Below are positions 9,039 through 17,904 of a stretch of DNA of 64,000 bases, piece by piece. The stretch spans positions 124,001-188,000 of the forward strand of contig WTFY01000002.1 in assembly GCA_011523795.1 (NCBI GenBank), given 5' to 3'. The translations under genes and the position numbers were made by a program. This DNA is from Gammaproteobacteria bacterium (GTDB taxonomy: Bacteria > Pseudomonadota > Gammaproteobacteria > UBA4575). The first letter of the stretch is position 1, and each line of letters opens with the position of its first letter. A model generated the notes under the pieces. The model did not search any database. It saw nothing but the letters and a program-made list of their open reading frames with translations, and was not told where the DNA came from.

Positions 9039-9740
9039 TCAGGGCCTGGAAGCGAACACGAGGTAGTTCACGCTCGGGTCAGATGACAGGCGGTAAACCT
9101 TGGTGATCGGGTTGTATTGCATGCCTGTGATCTCGGCGGTATGCAATCCGGCCTGGCGGATCCAGCGGTCGAGCTCGCCCGGGCGAATCAACTTCTCGTA
9201 CTGGTGGGTGCCTTTCGGCAACAGCCCGAGGACATATTCCGCCCCCACAATGGCGAACAGCAGTGACTTGGGACTCCGGTTGATGGTGGAAAAGAATGCA
9301 TGGCCTGCAGGCTTGAGCAGCCGGGTGCAGGCCTTGACGATGGCGGCCGGGTCCGGAACATGTTCCAGCATCTCGAGGCAGGTCACCACGTCGTACGATT
9401 CGGGTTCCTGGCCGGCAAGCTCTTCTGCGGAAATCAGCCGGTATTCGATTTCAAGCTGCTGCTCCTTCGCATGTAGCTGTGCAACAGCCAGTGAAGCCCG
9501 GCCCAGGTCGATCCCTGTCACCTCGGCGCCCTTGCGTGTCATGGCTTCGGTCAGGATGCCGCCACCGCAGCCGATGTCCAGGACTTTCTTGCCAGCCAGT
9601 TCCGCATGGGAGTCGATGAAATCCAGGCGCAGGGCGTTGATGTCATGCAGGGGTTTGAACTCACCCTCCCTGTCCCACCAGCGCTGTGCGAGCGCTTCGA
9701 ATTTTGCCAGTTCTTCTTTGTCGAGGTTCGGATTCGGCAT
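9039..9740 (-). CDS. ubiG: Ubiquinone biosynthesis O-methyltransferase
   Basis: Catalyses both O-methylations of the ubiquinone ring with S-adenosylmethionine. It begins MPNPNLDKEELAKFEALAQR and has the family's WWDREGEFKPLH segment, the SAM motif VLDIGCGGGILTE near residue 53 and MLEHVPDP near residue 125. The length of 233 residues fits. An in-frame ATG at 9800, one base after the mtaD stop, would add 20 residues and would couple it to mtaD; the shorter start agrees better with known UbiG N-termini, and neither has a clear Shine-Dalgarno. SAH released here is a substrate type for the neighbouring MtaD. Confidence 0.92.
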   Translation of the reverse strand: MPNPNLDKEELAKFEALAQRWWDREGEFKPLHDINALRLDFIDSHAELAGKKVLDIGCGGGILTEAMTRKGAEVTGIDLGRASLAVAQLHAKEQQLEIEYRLISAEELAGQEPESYDVVTCLEMLEHVPDPAAIVKACTRLLKPAGHAFFSTINRSPKSLLFAIVGAEYVLGLLPKGTHQYEKLIRPGELDRWIRQAGLHTAEITGMQYNPITKVYRLSSDPSVNYLVFASRP

Positions 9741-9801
9741 GTGAAATTGCGTCAGTTGGTCTGGGTTGCAGATCCCGGCACCGGAACAGCCAGTATCCAT
9801 T

Positions 9802-11142
9802 CTAACCGCTGAAAGCTCCGGGAACCCTTCCATTCTGTATTTTTTTGCCCCATTCACGTGTGCGTGCGACGATTTCATCCTGATCGAGGGTTTGCAGTTT
9901 CCTGTTTTGCAGCAGCAACCTGCCTTCCACCCATACATCGCACACCTGTGAGCGTTGTGTAGCATACACGGTATGCCCGATCGGGTCGTAGACAGGCTGG
10001 GCCTCTACCTGTTCGATGTCGAGAACGGTCATGTCGGCAGCCTTGCCGACTTCAAGAGAGCCCGTCTTGTCCGCGATGCCGAGTGCCTCGGCGGCGTGAA
10101 CCGTAGCGCACCGCAGGGAATCATAAGCGGGCAGCGCCGAGGCATCCCGGGCCACACCCTTTGCCAGCAGTGCAGCGGTGTGCATTTCACCCAGTACGTC
10201 CAGGTCGTCGTTGCTCGCACAGCTGTCGGTGCCGAGTGTCACGTTGACTTGCCTGTCGCGAAGCTTCTGAACCGGGCAAAACCCGCTCGCAAGCTTCAAG
10301 TTGGACTGGGGGCAGTGAACGATGCTGACGCCGGTCTTGGCCAGCAGGTCCAGCTCCGCGTCCGTCAGTTGCGTCATGTGCACGGCAATCAGGCGGCTGT
10401 TGACCAGTCCAAGCTGATCCAGGCGTTGCAGGGGTCGCATTCCGTGCTGTTCCAGGCTCATGGAGATTTCCTGTTCGGTTTCGTGCAGGTGGATGTGAAC
10501 TGGCAATTCCAGTTCCTCCGAGAGGCAGGCAACACGCTCCAGTGGCTTGTCCGAAACCGTGTAGGGGGCATGCGGAGCGAGCGTGACTCCTACCAGGGGA
10601 TGCGAACCGTATTCGCTGTGCACGGCCAGTCCTTTTTCAAGATATTCGTCCACGGATCCGGCATAGGGCGTGGAAAAGTCGAACAGGATCATGCCCAGGT
10701 GAGCCCGCATGCCGGCGCATGCTGCTTCCCTGGCTGCAATTTCGGGGAAAAAATACATGTCGTTGAAACAGGTGATGCCGCCCCGTATCATCTCGGCCAT
10801 GGCCAGTTGCGTACCGAGCCTTACGAATTCCTCGTTCATCCATTTCTGTTCTGCCGGCCAAATGTGCCCGTTCAGCCACTCCATCAGGGGCAGGTCATGG
10901 GCCAGGCCACGAAACAGGGACATTCCGGCATGCGTGTGGGTGTTGATCAGCCCGGGAAGAATGATGTGATGGTCATAACGGTAGGAGGCGTCACTCGTGT
11001 AGCTGCCTGCAGCCCTGGCATCCGGCACGATGTCAATAATTCGGCCGTCCTGCACGGCGATGCTGAAATCTGTCAACGTGCGCGCGCCATTGTCCATGGG
11101 GATGATATGCTTGCCATGGATCAGGGTCTCTACGTGTTTCAT
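9802..11142 (-). CDS. mtaD: 5-methylthioadenosine/S-adenosylhomocysteine deaminase (amidohydrolase)
   Basis: A 446-residue amidohydrolase of the TRZ/ATZ-MtaD group. Metal ligands are seen in NTHTHAGM (H69, H71), VHIHLHETEQE and AVHMTQLTDAE, and the catalytic Asp in LGTDSCASNDDLDVLGEM. The family deaminates MTA and SAH to the inosyl forms. Its placement between ubiG (which releases SAH) and the divergent methionine-salvage gene mtnA fits this substrate. Start ATG 11142. The intergenic region to mtnA holds promoters for both, but I see no clear sigma70 pair. Confidence 0.88.
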   Translation of the reverse strand: MKHVETLIHGKHIIPMDNGARTLTDFSIAVQDGRIIDIVPDARAAGSYTSDASYRYDHHIILPGLINTHTHAGMSLFRGLAHDLPLMEWLNGHIWPAEQKWMNEEFVRLGTQLAMAEMIRGGITCFNDMYFFPEIAAREAACAGMRAHLGMILFDFSTPYAGSVDEYLEKGLAVHSEYGSHPLVGVTLAPHAPYTVSDKPLERVACLSEELELPVHIHLHETEQEISMSLEQHGMRPLQRLDQLGLVNSRLIAVHMTQLTDAELDLLAKTGVSIVHCPQSNLKLASGFCPVQKLRDRQVNVTLGTDSCASNDDLDVLGEMHTAALLAKGVARDASALPAYDSLRCATVHAAEALGIADKTGSLEVGKAADMTVLDIEQVEAQPVYDPIGHTVYATQRSQVCDVWVEGRLLLQNRKLQTLDQDEIVARTREWGKKIQNGRVPGAFSG

Positions 11143-11276
11143 CGAATAGCTGGTAGTCGGGTGTGCGCTGATGGCGGTGATTGAGACGCATTATGCAATG
11201 GCATTTGCCATGCAGGCAATACAGCATGCTTCGCTACGGGGCATCGCGGCTGGGCAGCAATGAGGTCCGGAAGGGT

Positions 11277-12317
11277 ATGAGCTCGTTGGCGGAACAGGCG
11301 ATTCGCTGGTGCAACGACCAGCTGGTGCTGCTCGATCAGCGCAGGCTGCCAAACGAAATCCATTTTGTGGAATGCACATCGGTGCAGGAGGTCAACGAAG
11401 CCATTCGTGACATGGTGGTACGTGGCGCTCCGGCCATTGGAGTGAGCGCGGCATACGGCATCGTGCTCGCTGCAAGGCAGCACCATGCGGCGTCACCGGG
11501 CAACTGGCGTGAGACAATTGAGGCGGACCTGCAGGCATTGCTGCAGGCGCGTCCCACTGCGGTCAACCTGAAATGGGCCGTGACACGGATGCGGGATTTG
11601 ATGGCCGAGACAGGAGATGAGGATCCCGGACCCTATCTGCTGGATGCCGCAAAAAGGATTCACCGGGAGGACGTCAGGGCCAACCGTGCGCTCGGAGAAT
11701 TTGGTGCAGGCTTGCTGGAGGCCGGAGCGGAGGTACTGACCCACTGCAACGCCGGAGCACTGGCAACCGGGGGTTACGGTACGGCCCTGGGGGTAATCCG
11801 CAGCGCCCATGCCCAGGACAAGATCCGGAACATTTTCGTCGATGAGACCCGCCCCTGGTTTCAGGGTGCCCGGCTTACGGCTTGGGAGCTGACGCAGGAC
11901 CGGATACCCGTTACGCTGATTTGCGACAGTGCCGCGGCAAGCCTGATGCAGCAAAGACGCCTGGCCTGGGTCATCGTGGGGGCCGATCGCATCGCGTGCA
12001 ACGGCGACGTTGCCAACAAAATCGGCACGTACTCCCTGGCGGTGATGGCCCGGCAGCATGGAGTCGGATTCATGGTGGCCGCACCGACCAGCACCGTTGA
12101 CATGGAAGCCAGTGAGGGAGCCCGGATCGAGATCGAGGAGCGCTCGAAGCATGAGGTTACCGAATATGAAGGGCATGTCCTGGCGCCGGCTGGGGCCAAG
12201 GTCTGGAACCCGGTGTTTGACATCACTCCGGCGAGGCTTGTCACTGCGCTGGTGACAGAAAAAGGAGTCGTGGAGCAGCCCACCCGCAGGAAAATCAGGA
12301 TCCTGATGGAGAATTGA
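11277..12317 (+). CDS. mtnA: Methylthioribose-1-phosphate isomerase
   Basis: Isomerises 5-methylthioribose-1-phosphate to the ribulose form in methionine salvage. The eIF-2B-like fold has the motifs IRDMVVRGAPAIGV (residues 43-56), THCNAGALATGGYGTA with catalytic C157, and VIVGADRIACNGDVANKIGTY with catalytic D237. These agree with C160 and D240 of the Bacillus enzyme. The frame is open back to a TTG at 11181, but ATG 11277 has GAGGT ten bases upstream and gives 346 residues, close to the family length. Divergent from mtaD. Confidence 0.93.
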   Translation: MSSLAEQAIRWCNDQLVLLDQRRLPNEIHFVECTSVQEVNEAIRDMVVRGAPAIGVSAAYGIVLAARQHHAASPGNWRETIEADLQALLQARPTAVNLKWAVTRMRDLMAETGDEDPGPYLLDAAKRIHREDVRANRALGEFGAGLLEAGAEVLTHCNAGALATGGYGTALGVIRSAHAQDKIRNIFVDETRPWFQGARLTAWELTQDRIPVTLICDSAAASLMQQRRLAWVIVGADRIACNGDVANKIGTYSLAVMARQHGVGFMVAAPTSTVDMEASEGARIEIEERSKHEVTEYEGHVLAPAGAKVWNPVFDITPARLVTALVTEKGVVEQPTRRKIRILMEN

Positions 12318-12432
12318 CGGATTTCTGGTAGGCAGCAGGGAAAAACAGGTTCCGGGAAGGGTCGATTTTTGTTTCAGGGCTTTTAACCTGATTGTGAATG
12401 CCTTTTTTACCGAGCTACTGTTCGGGAGCCTG

Positions 12433-12441
12433 TGCTATAAT
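12433..12441 (+). promoter_or_regulatory. Extended -10 promoter for gyrA
   Basis: TGCTATAAT (TGn directly before a perfect TATAAT) lies about 45 bp upstream of the gyrA ATG, in the 169-bp gap after mtnA. I see no good -35 hexamer at the usual distance, as expected for an extended -10 promoter. Confidence 0.7.
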
Positions 12442-12486
12442 TTAGTGCCTTAAATTGTATCTCAAGGGGATTCCCGAATTATACCC

Positions 12487-15045
12487 ATGGCTGCCATTGC
12501 CAAAGAAATCCTGTCAGTAAATCTCGAAGACGAGATGCGCCAGTCGTACCTCGATTATGCCATGAGCGTGATCGTCGGACGTGCCCTGCCGGACGTGCGG
12601 GATGGCCTGAAGCCGGTGCATCGCCGTGCCCTGCACGCCATGAATGAACTGGGCAATGACTGGAACAAGCCTTACAAGAAATCTGCCCGTGTGGTGGGGG
12701 ATGTCATCGGCAAGTACCATCCGCATGGTGAGTCGGCCGTTTACGACACCATCGTGCGAATGGCCCAGCCGTTTTCCATGCGCTACATGCTCATAAACGG
12801 TCAAGGCAATTTTGGTTCGGTCGACGGGGATGCGCCGGCCGCGATGCGCTACACGGAGGTGCGCATGGCCCGTATCACGCACGAGATCCTTGCGGACCTG
12901 GACAAGGAAACCGTGGATTTTGCACCGAACTACGACAATTCCGAGTCCGAGCCAACCGTGCTTCCGACCCGTGTTCCCAATCTGCTGGTCAACGGCTCAT
13001 CCGGCATTGCCGTGGGCATGGCGACGAATATCGCCCCGCATAACCTGACGGAAGTGATCAACGCGTGTATCGCACTGATTGAGGCGCCGGACATGGATTG
13101 CCAGGCCCTGATGCAGCATTTGCCGGGCCCTGATTTCCCGACCGCCGCCATCATCAATGGCAGGGAGGGTATCGTCGAGGCCTATCTCACGGGTCGCGGG
13201 CGCATCCATATGCGTGCCCGCACCCATATCGAACAGGATGCGCAGGGCGGGCGCGAGCGCATCGTTGTCACCGAGTTGCCATACCAGGTTAACAAGGCCA
13301 ACCTGGTCATGAAGATTGCCGAACTGGTCAAGGAAAAACGTCTGGACGGGATTGCGGCCAACGGGCTTCGCGATGAGTCAGACAAGGAAGGCATGCGCAT
13401 TGTCATCGAATTGCGCCGGGACGAAGTGAGCGGTGTGATTCTGAACAATCTGTTCAAGCATACAGCCATGCAGAGCGTGTTCAGCATGAACATGGTGGCG
13501 CTGGTCGATGGACAGCCGCGGTTGCTGAACCTGAAACAGATCCTGCAGGTCTTTATCCGGCACCGGCGTGACGTAGTCACGCGCCGCACGCTGTTCGAGC
13601 TGCGCAAGGCACGGGAACGGGTGCATATCCTGGAAGGCCTTGCCGTCGCTCTCACGAACATCGATGCAATCATTGCACTGATCAAGCAGTCCGCGAGCCC
13701 TGCAGTGGCCAAGGACCAGCTGGTCGAAATGCCCTGGCCGCCCGGAATCGTCACGGGGTTGCTGAAGCGCGCAGGGGCCGAGGTCTCGTGCCCGGAAGGC
13801 CTGGGGGATCAATTCGGCATGCAGGAGGAAGGGTACCGCCTGTCACCGATGCAGGCACAGGCGATACTGGATTTGCGGCTGCATCGTCTGACCAGCCTTG
13901 AGCAGGACAAGATTGTCAACGATTACAGCGAACTGCTTGACAGGATCATCGACCTGCTCGAGATCCTGCAGGATCCGGATCGACTCATGCGCGTCATTCG
14001 CAGTGAACTGGAAGCTATCCGGGATCAGTACGGTGACGATCGGAGAACGGAAATTTCCGATGAACAGGTGGCGCTTACCATGGAAGACCTGATCCAGGAC
14101 GAGGAAGTGGTGGTAACCTTGTCGCATGGCGGCTATGCCAAGTCACAGCCACTGGACACGTACAATTCGCAGCGGCGGGGCGGAAAGGGAAAGGCCGCCA
14201 CGTCGGTCAAGGCTGAGGATTTTGTTGACCGGCTGTTCGTTGCCAGCATGCATGACACCGTCCTGTGTTTTTCCAGCCGTGGCAAGGTGTACTGGCTCAA
14301 GGTCTACGAACTTCCACAAGCCGGTCGCACGGCACGCGGCAAGCCTATCGTCAACCTCCTGCCGTTGCAGGAAGGGGAGCGAATCAATGCCGTGTTGCCT
14401 GTCAGGGAATTTCAGGAAGATGCCTACGTCGTTATGGCAACCAGCAGCGGCACCGTCAAGAAAACCCGTCTGACCGCGTTTTCCCGGCCTCGGGCCGGTG
14501 GCATCATTGCGGTGGATCTGCGTGACAACGACTATCTTATTGATGTGGTGATGACACATGGAGACACCGAGCTTCTGATGGTCAGCGATGCAGGCAAAGC
14601 AATCCGTTTCAGTGAAAAGAGCGTTTCTGCCACGGGGCGCACCAGCCGGGGGGTGCGCGGAATCCGGCTGGACGAGGGACAGCGTGTCATAAGCCTGCTG
14701 AGCCTGAAGCCAGGCATGGGCGAGACCGAAATCCTGGTGGCCACTGAAAACGGGTATGGGAAACGCACCGGAATCGAGGAATACCCGGTGCATAATCGTG
14801 CCGGCAAGGGCGTGATCACCATCCAGACCGGGCCGCGCAACGGCAAGGTGATCGGTGCCATAGCGGTCTCTTGCGATGATGAAATCATGCTGATCACCAA
14901 CAGCGGGACCCTGGTACGCACGCCCGTTGGGGGGGTCTCCAGGACGAGACGCAACACCCAGGGTGTGAGACTGATCCGCCTGGCCGAAGAAGAACAGCTC
15001 GTGGAGGTCGAGAGGATCGAGAACCTGGCCGATGACACTGACTGA
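12487..15045 (+). CDS. gyrA: DNA gyrase subunit A
   Basis: The 852-residue breakage-reunion subunit of gyrase. The catalytic tyrosine is Y122 in [10 protein letters not shown]. The quinolone-determining region [16 protein letters not shown] keeps S83 and D87 (E. coli numbering applies directly), i.e. the wild-type susceptible state; residue 82 is Glu instead of Asp. The C-terminal pinwheel has the GyrA box QRRGGKG near residue 562, which marks a gyrase rather than topoisomerase IV. An AAGGGG stretch lies about 18 bp upstream of the ATG, somewhat far for a Shine-Dalgarno. gyrA-serC order is shared with Pseudomonas. Confidence 0.97.
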   Translation: MAAIAKEILSVNLEDEMRQSYLDYAMSVIVGRALPDVRDGLKPVHRRALHAMNELGNDWNKPYKKSARVVGDVIGKYHPHGESAVYDTIVRMAQPFSMRYMLINGQGNFGSVDGDAPAAMRYTEVRMARITHEILADLDKETVDFAPNYDNSESEPTVLPTRVPNLLVNGSSGIAVGMATNIAPHNLTEVINACIALIEAPDMDCQALMQHLPGPDFPTAAIINGREGIVEAYLTGRGRIHMRARTHIEQDAQGGRERIVVTELPYQVNKANLVMKIAELVKEKRLDGIAANGLRDESDKEGMRIVIELRRDEVSGVILNNLFKHTAMQSVFSMNMVALVDGQPRLLNLKQILQVFIRHRRDVVTRRTLFELRKARERVHILEGLAVALTNIDAIIALIKQSASPAVAKDQLVEMPWPPGIVTGLLKRAGAEVSCPEGLGDQFGMQEEGYRLSPMQAQAILDLRLHRLTSLEQDKIVNDYSELLDRIIDLLEILQDPDRLMRVIRSELEAIRDQYGDDRRTEISDEQVALTMEDLIQDEEVVVTLSHGGYAKSQPLDTYNSQRRGGKGKAATSVKAEDFVDRLFVASMHDTVLCFSSRGKVYWLKVYELPQAGRTARGKPIVNLLPLQEGERINAVLPVREFQEDAYVVMATSSGTVKKTRLTAFSRPRAGGIIAVDLRDNDYLIDVVMTHGDTELLMVSDAGKAIRFSEKSVSATGRTSRGVRGIRLDEGQRVISLLSLKPGMGETEILVATENGYGKRTGIEEYPVHNRAGKGVITIQTGPRNGKVIGAIAVSCDDEIMLITNSGTLVRTPVGGVSRTRRNTQGVRLIRLAEEEQLVEVERIENLADDTD

Positions 15046-15138
15046 GAAAGCATTTGCCGGTCAGTTCGGGCATGGCCTGCCCGGAATCTGAGATCAGGCA
15101 TACCGGCCTGCAGTTCCTGTAAGATACCGCTGATACCC

Positions 15139-16239
15139 ATGCAGGACATCTTTTATTTTGGGGCCGGTCCTGCGACGTTGCCTCGCCCGGTGCTGGAGAA
15201 AATCAGGCGGGAGTTCTTGAACTGCCGGGGTACCGGGCTGTCCGTAATCGAGCTTCCTCACCGTGGAGAAGTTTTCTCTGGAATCAGGAAGGATGCTGAA
15301 TCCCTGCTGCGTGAACTGATGCAGATCCCGGAGGATTATGCGGTACTTTTCATGCATGGTGGGGCTACCGGCCAGTTTTCCATGCTGCCGCTTAATTTTC
15401 TTGGCTCTGGACGCAGTGCCGATTACGTGTGTACGGGGTACTGGTCTGCGAGAGCTGCCGAGGAGGCAAAAAGGCTGGCGGGGGTCCGGGAGATCCATGC
15501 CCTGCATGAAGAGGATGGCCTGTCCATTGCACCCGAACGGGAATGGAGCCTGGATCCGCAGGCTACTTACCTGCATTATTGCGACAACGAGACGGTCGAA
15601 GGGATCGCATTTCCGGGAATTCCCGACACGCCACGGGGTTCACTGGTATGCGACATGACCTCATCAGTACTTATGCGTCCCGTAGAGATCAGCAGGTTCG
15701 CGGTCCTCTACGCCGGTGCCCAGAAAAACCTCGGGATTGCAGGCCTGTGTGTCGTCATCATCAGGAAAGAATGGGTGGACCTCGTGAACGAGCAGGTCCC
15801 GCGGCTGAATGACTACCGGCGCTGTGCGCGGGAGCAATCCATGGTCAACACGCCCCCTGTATTTGCGATCTATGTGTTGCAGGTGCTTCTGGACTGGGTG
15901 AAGGGTCAGGGGGGGGTGCAGGTCATGCACGAAAGGAGTCTGCGTCGTGCCGGTATCCTTTACGGGGTGCTTGATTCAAGCCAGCTGTACAGGAACCGGG
16001 TCGTCAAAAAATTCCGCTCCAGGATCAATGTACCTTTTGAAATCAGGGGTAAGGGTTTGCAGGAGCTGTTCCTGGCCGAGGCAGGGCAAAACGGGCTGCA
16101 TGGCCTGCGCGGCCATCGAAGTGCAGGGGGAATCCGTGCCAGCCTGTACAATGCCATGCCGGATGCGGGCGTGGAACGCCTGGCGGAGTTCATGCGCGAT
16201 TTCGAGATCAGGCACCTGGACCGGCATGTGTCCGGGTGA
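15139..16239 (+). CDS. serC: Phosphoserine aminotransferase
   Basis: A 366-residue PLP class V aminotransferase that converts 3-phosphohydroxypyruvate to phosphoserine and also acts in pyridoxine synthesis. The N-terminal FGAGPATLPRPVLE motif, the FMHGGATGQF phosphate-binding loop (residues 71-80) and the PLP lysine in YAGAQKNLGI (K196; K198 in E. coli) are present, with DMTSSVLMRP upstream of it. It follows gyrA by 93 bp. In Pseudomonas serC is followed directly by pheA; here a three-gene cassette intervenes. pdxJ, the other vitamin B6 gene in this window, is at 50.8 kb. Confidence 0.96.
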   Translation: MQDIFYFGAGPATLPRPVLEKIRREFLNCRGTGLSVIELPHRGEVFSGIRKDAESLLRELMQIPEDYAVLFMHGGATGQFSMLPLNFLGSGRSADYVCTGYWSARAAEEAKRLAGVREIHALHEEDGLSIAPEREWSLDPQATYLHYCDNETVEGIAFPGIPDTPRGSLVCDMTSSVLMRPVEISRFAVLYAGAQKNLGIAGLCVVIIRKEWVDLVNEQVPRLNDYRRCAREQSMVNTPPVFAIYVLQVLLDWVKGQGGVQVMHERSLRRAGILYGVLDSSQLYRNRVVKKFRSRINVPFEIRGKGLQELFLAEAGQNGLHGLRGHRSAGGIRASLYNAMPDAGVERLAEFMRDFEIRHLDRHVSG

Positions 16240-16382
16240 ACGGATTGATACAGCCCGGGCGGACATGTGTATGCACAGGATTCATTCCCGGTGCAGCATG
16301 TTGTACCATCACCGGCTTGATTCAGGTATGACGGGCAATCAGGTGACACTGCCCGGGTCTCGGGAGTGAGGTTTTCAGGAAC

Positions 16383-16640
16383 ATGCCAACTATAGAACAG
16401 GTCCTGGCGGTACTGGCGAAGTCCGTGCCGATCCCGGAAGACATGGAGGCAATGGGTGAGCATGCACCGTTGCTGGGTGCCATTCCGGAGATGGATTCCC
16501 TGGCCATCACGAGCATCATCATGGACCTTGAGAAAACCTTTGGCATCGGGTTTGAAGCCGATGAACTGGATGCGCAGGTCTTCAACACGGTGGGGACCTT
16601 GCGTGACCTGATCGTCTTGAAAATGGCTGGCCATGCATGA
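16383..16640 (+). CDS. Acyl carrier protein, stand-alone (exosortase A-associated type)
   Basis: An 85-residue acidic carrier protein. The phosphopantetheine attachment site is the Ser of EMDSLAITS (S39), followed by the conserved helix II/III pattern IIMDLEKTFGIGFEADEL. It is clearly different from the fatty-acid ACP (no DSLDTVELVM) and resembles carriers found with exosortase A gene clusters. It is 143 bp downstream of serC on the same strand and convergent with the decarboxylase gene (28-bp gap). The neighbouring ligase and decarboxylase suggest that it carries an amino or hydroxy acid. Likely activated by a holo-ACP synthase such as the one at 51.5 kb. Confidence 0.85.
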   Translation: MPTIEQVLAVLAKSVPIPEDMEAMGEHAPLLGAIPEMDSLAITSIIMDLEKTFGIGFEADELDAQVFNTVGTLRDLIVLKMAGHA

Positions 16641-16668
16641 TCCGGGTTCTCCCGGCCCCGGCAGCAGT

Positions 16669-17904
16669 TCAGACCAGGATTTCTGACGGTTCCGGATGGC
16701 TCAGGAAATTGAGTGGGCTGGCCGTATAGCCGTACGCACCGGATTGAAACACCACGACCAGGTCACCAATGTCCGCCTTGGGAAGATCCATGTCCTTGGC
16801 GAGGATGTCGAGGGATGTGCACAGGGGCCCTACAACCGATACATTTTCTGTGCGCTCCCCGATACGGTTGCCAATGGTTACCGGGTAATTCCTGCGAATG
16901 GCCTGTCCGAAGTTCCCGCTGGCGGCAAGATGGTGATGAAGCCCGCCGTCACACACCAGGTAGAGGGTGCCCCTTGAAATCTTCCTGTCCGTGATGCGCA
17001 TCACGTACAGTCCGGCTTCGCCAACCAGGTAGCGCCCGAGTTCGAGAACGATTTCGGTACGGGCAAACTTCTCATGGTACCGCTCAAGCAGGGTCTTCAG
17101 GTTTTCCATGACCGGCCGGACCTCGAGGGGGGTGTCACCGGGGAAGTACGGTATACCGAATCCACCCCCGATATTGAGTCTCCTTACCGGCATGCCGGCA
17201 TGCACGGAAAGCTGGCCAGCCAGCGCGAAGGTTTTTTCCTGGACCTCGATGATCGTTTCAGCCCGCAGGGTCTGCGACCCGCTGAATATGTGGAACCCCA
17301 TGAAGTGCATGCCCGATGCCGCGATCTTTTCCAGCAGAGTCGGAGCCGTCTCCGCATCCACTCCAAAAGGCTGCGGGCCCCCTGAAACCTTGATACCCGA
17401 GGCCCTGAGTTCGAAATCCGGGTTGATGCGCAGTGCCACGTTTGCAGTTCGGCCGGTGGTGCGGCTGATTTCAGCAATCCTTGCAAATTCTGTATCCGAT
17501 TCCACATTCAGGGTGATCCCGGCTGCTATGGCATCTGCAAGTTCCTGCTCCGATTTACCGGGTCCTGCAAAACTGATATCAGCCGAAGGCATGCCGCTTC
17601 GCAGGGCGGTGCTCAGTTCCCGGCCCGATGCGACATCCAGCCCGTCCACATTCTGTGCAATGAGGTCGACCACCGCCTGCATCGGGTTCGCCTTGACCGC
17701 ATAATGCAGCCTGACCCCGGTCGGCAGCAGCTTGCGCAGTTCCCGGATGCGATTCCGAATGATGTCCCGGCTGTACAGGTACAGGGGAGTCTTGCCGCAT
17801 TGCGCGACGATGTCCACCAGCCTTGTGCCACCGATCACCAGGTGCGGGCCGTCGACGGCAAAAGGTCCCTGCAGGCTGTAGTGGCGGAGCTCAGTCGTGT
17901 TCAT
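16669..17904 (-). CDS. PLP-dependent decarboxylase, LysA fold, exosortase A-associated type
   Basis: A 411-residue fold-type III decarboxylase related to diaminopimelate and ornithine decarboxylases. The PLP lysine is K71 in LHYAVKANP. HIFSGSQ replaces the HIGSQ of true LysA, GGGFGIPYFP is the phosphate-binding loop, and C362 in VVGPLCTSLD is the active-site cysteine. The HIFSGSQ form is typical of the TIGR03099-type proteins annotated in exosortase A systems, a name I give from memory. It also resembles BtrK, which decarboxylates glutamyl-ACP. Start ATG 17904 lies inside the ligase stop region, a 14-bp overlap implying coupled translation. Substrate not known. Confidence 0.85.
   Translation of the reverse strand: MNTTELRHYSLQGPFAVDGPHLVIGGTRLVDIVAQCGKTPLYLYSRDIIRNRIRELRKLLPTGVRLHYAVKANPMQAVVDLIAQNVDGLDVASGRELSTALRSGMPSADISFAGPGKSEQELADAIAAGITLNVESDTEFARIAEISRTTGRTANVALRINPDFELRASGIKVSGGPQPFGVDAETAPTLLEKIAASGMHFMGFHIFSGSQTLRAETIIEVQEKTFALAGQLSVHAGMPVRRLNIGGGFGIPYFPGDTPLEVRPVMENLKTLLERYHEKFARTEIVLELGRYLVGEAGLYVMRITDRKISRGTLYLVCDGGLHHHLAASGNFGQAIRRNYPVTIGNRIGERTENVSVVGPLCTSLDILAKDMDLPKADIGDLVVVFQSGAYGYTASPLNFLSHPEPSEILV

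Noticed and set aside
9955-11184. 409-codon open frame on the plus strand
   Set aside because: Antisense to mtaD, whose metal ligands are intact.
12547-12760. Quinolone-resistance mutation in gyrA
   Set aside because: S83 and D87 are wild type; Glu at position 82 in place of Asp is a conservative change not known to me as a resistance mutation.
15065-15086. Possible terminator after gyrA (CGGGCA/TGCCCG stem)
   Set aside because: Six-base-pair stem with no T-run; not enough for an intrinsic terminator.
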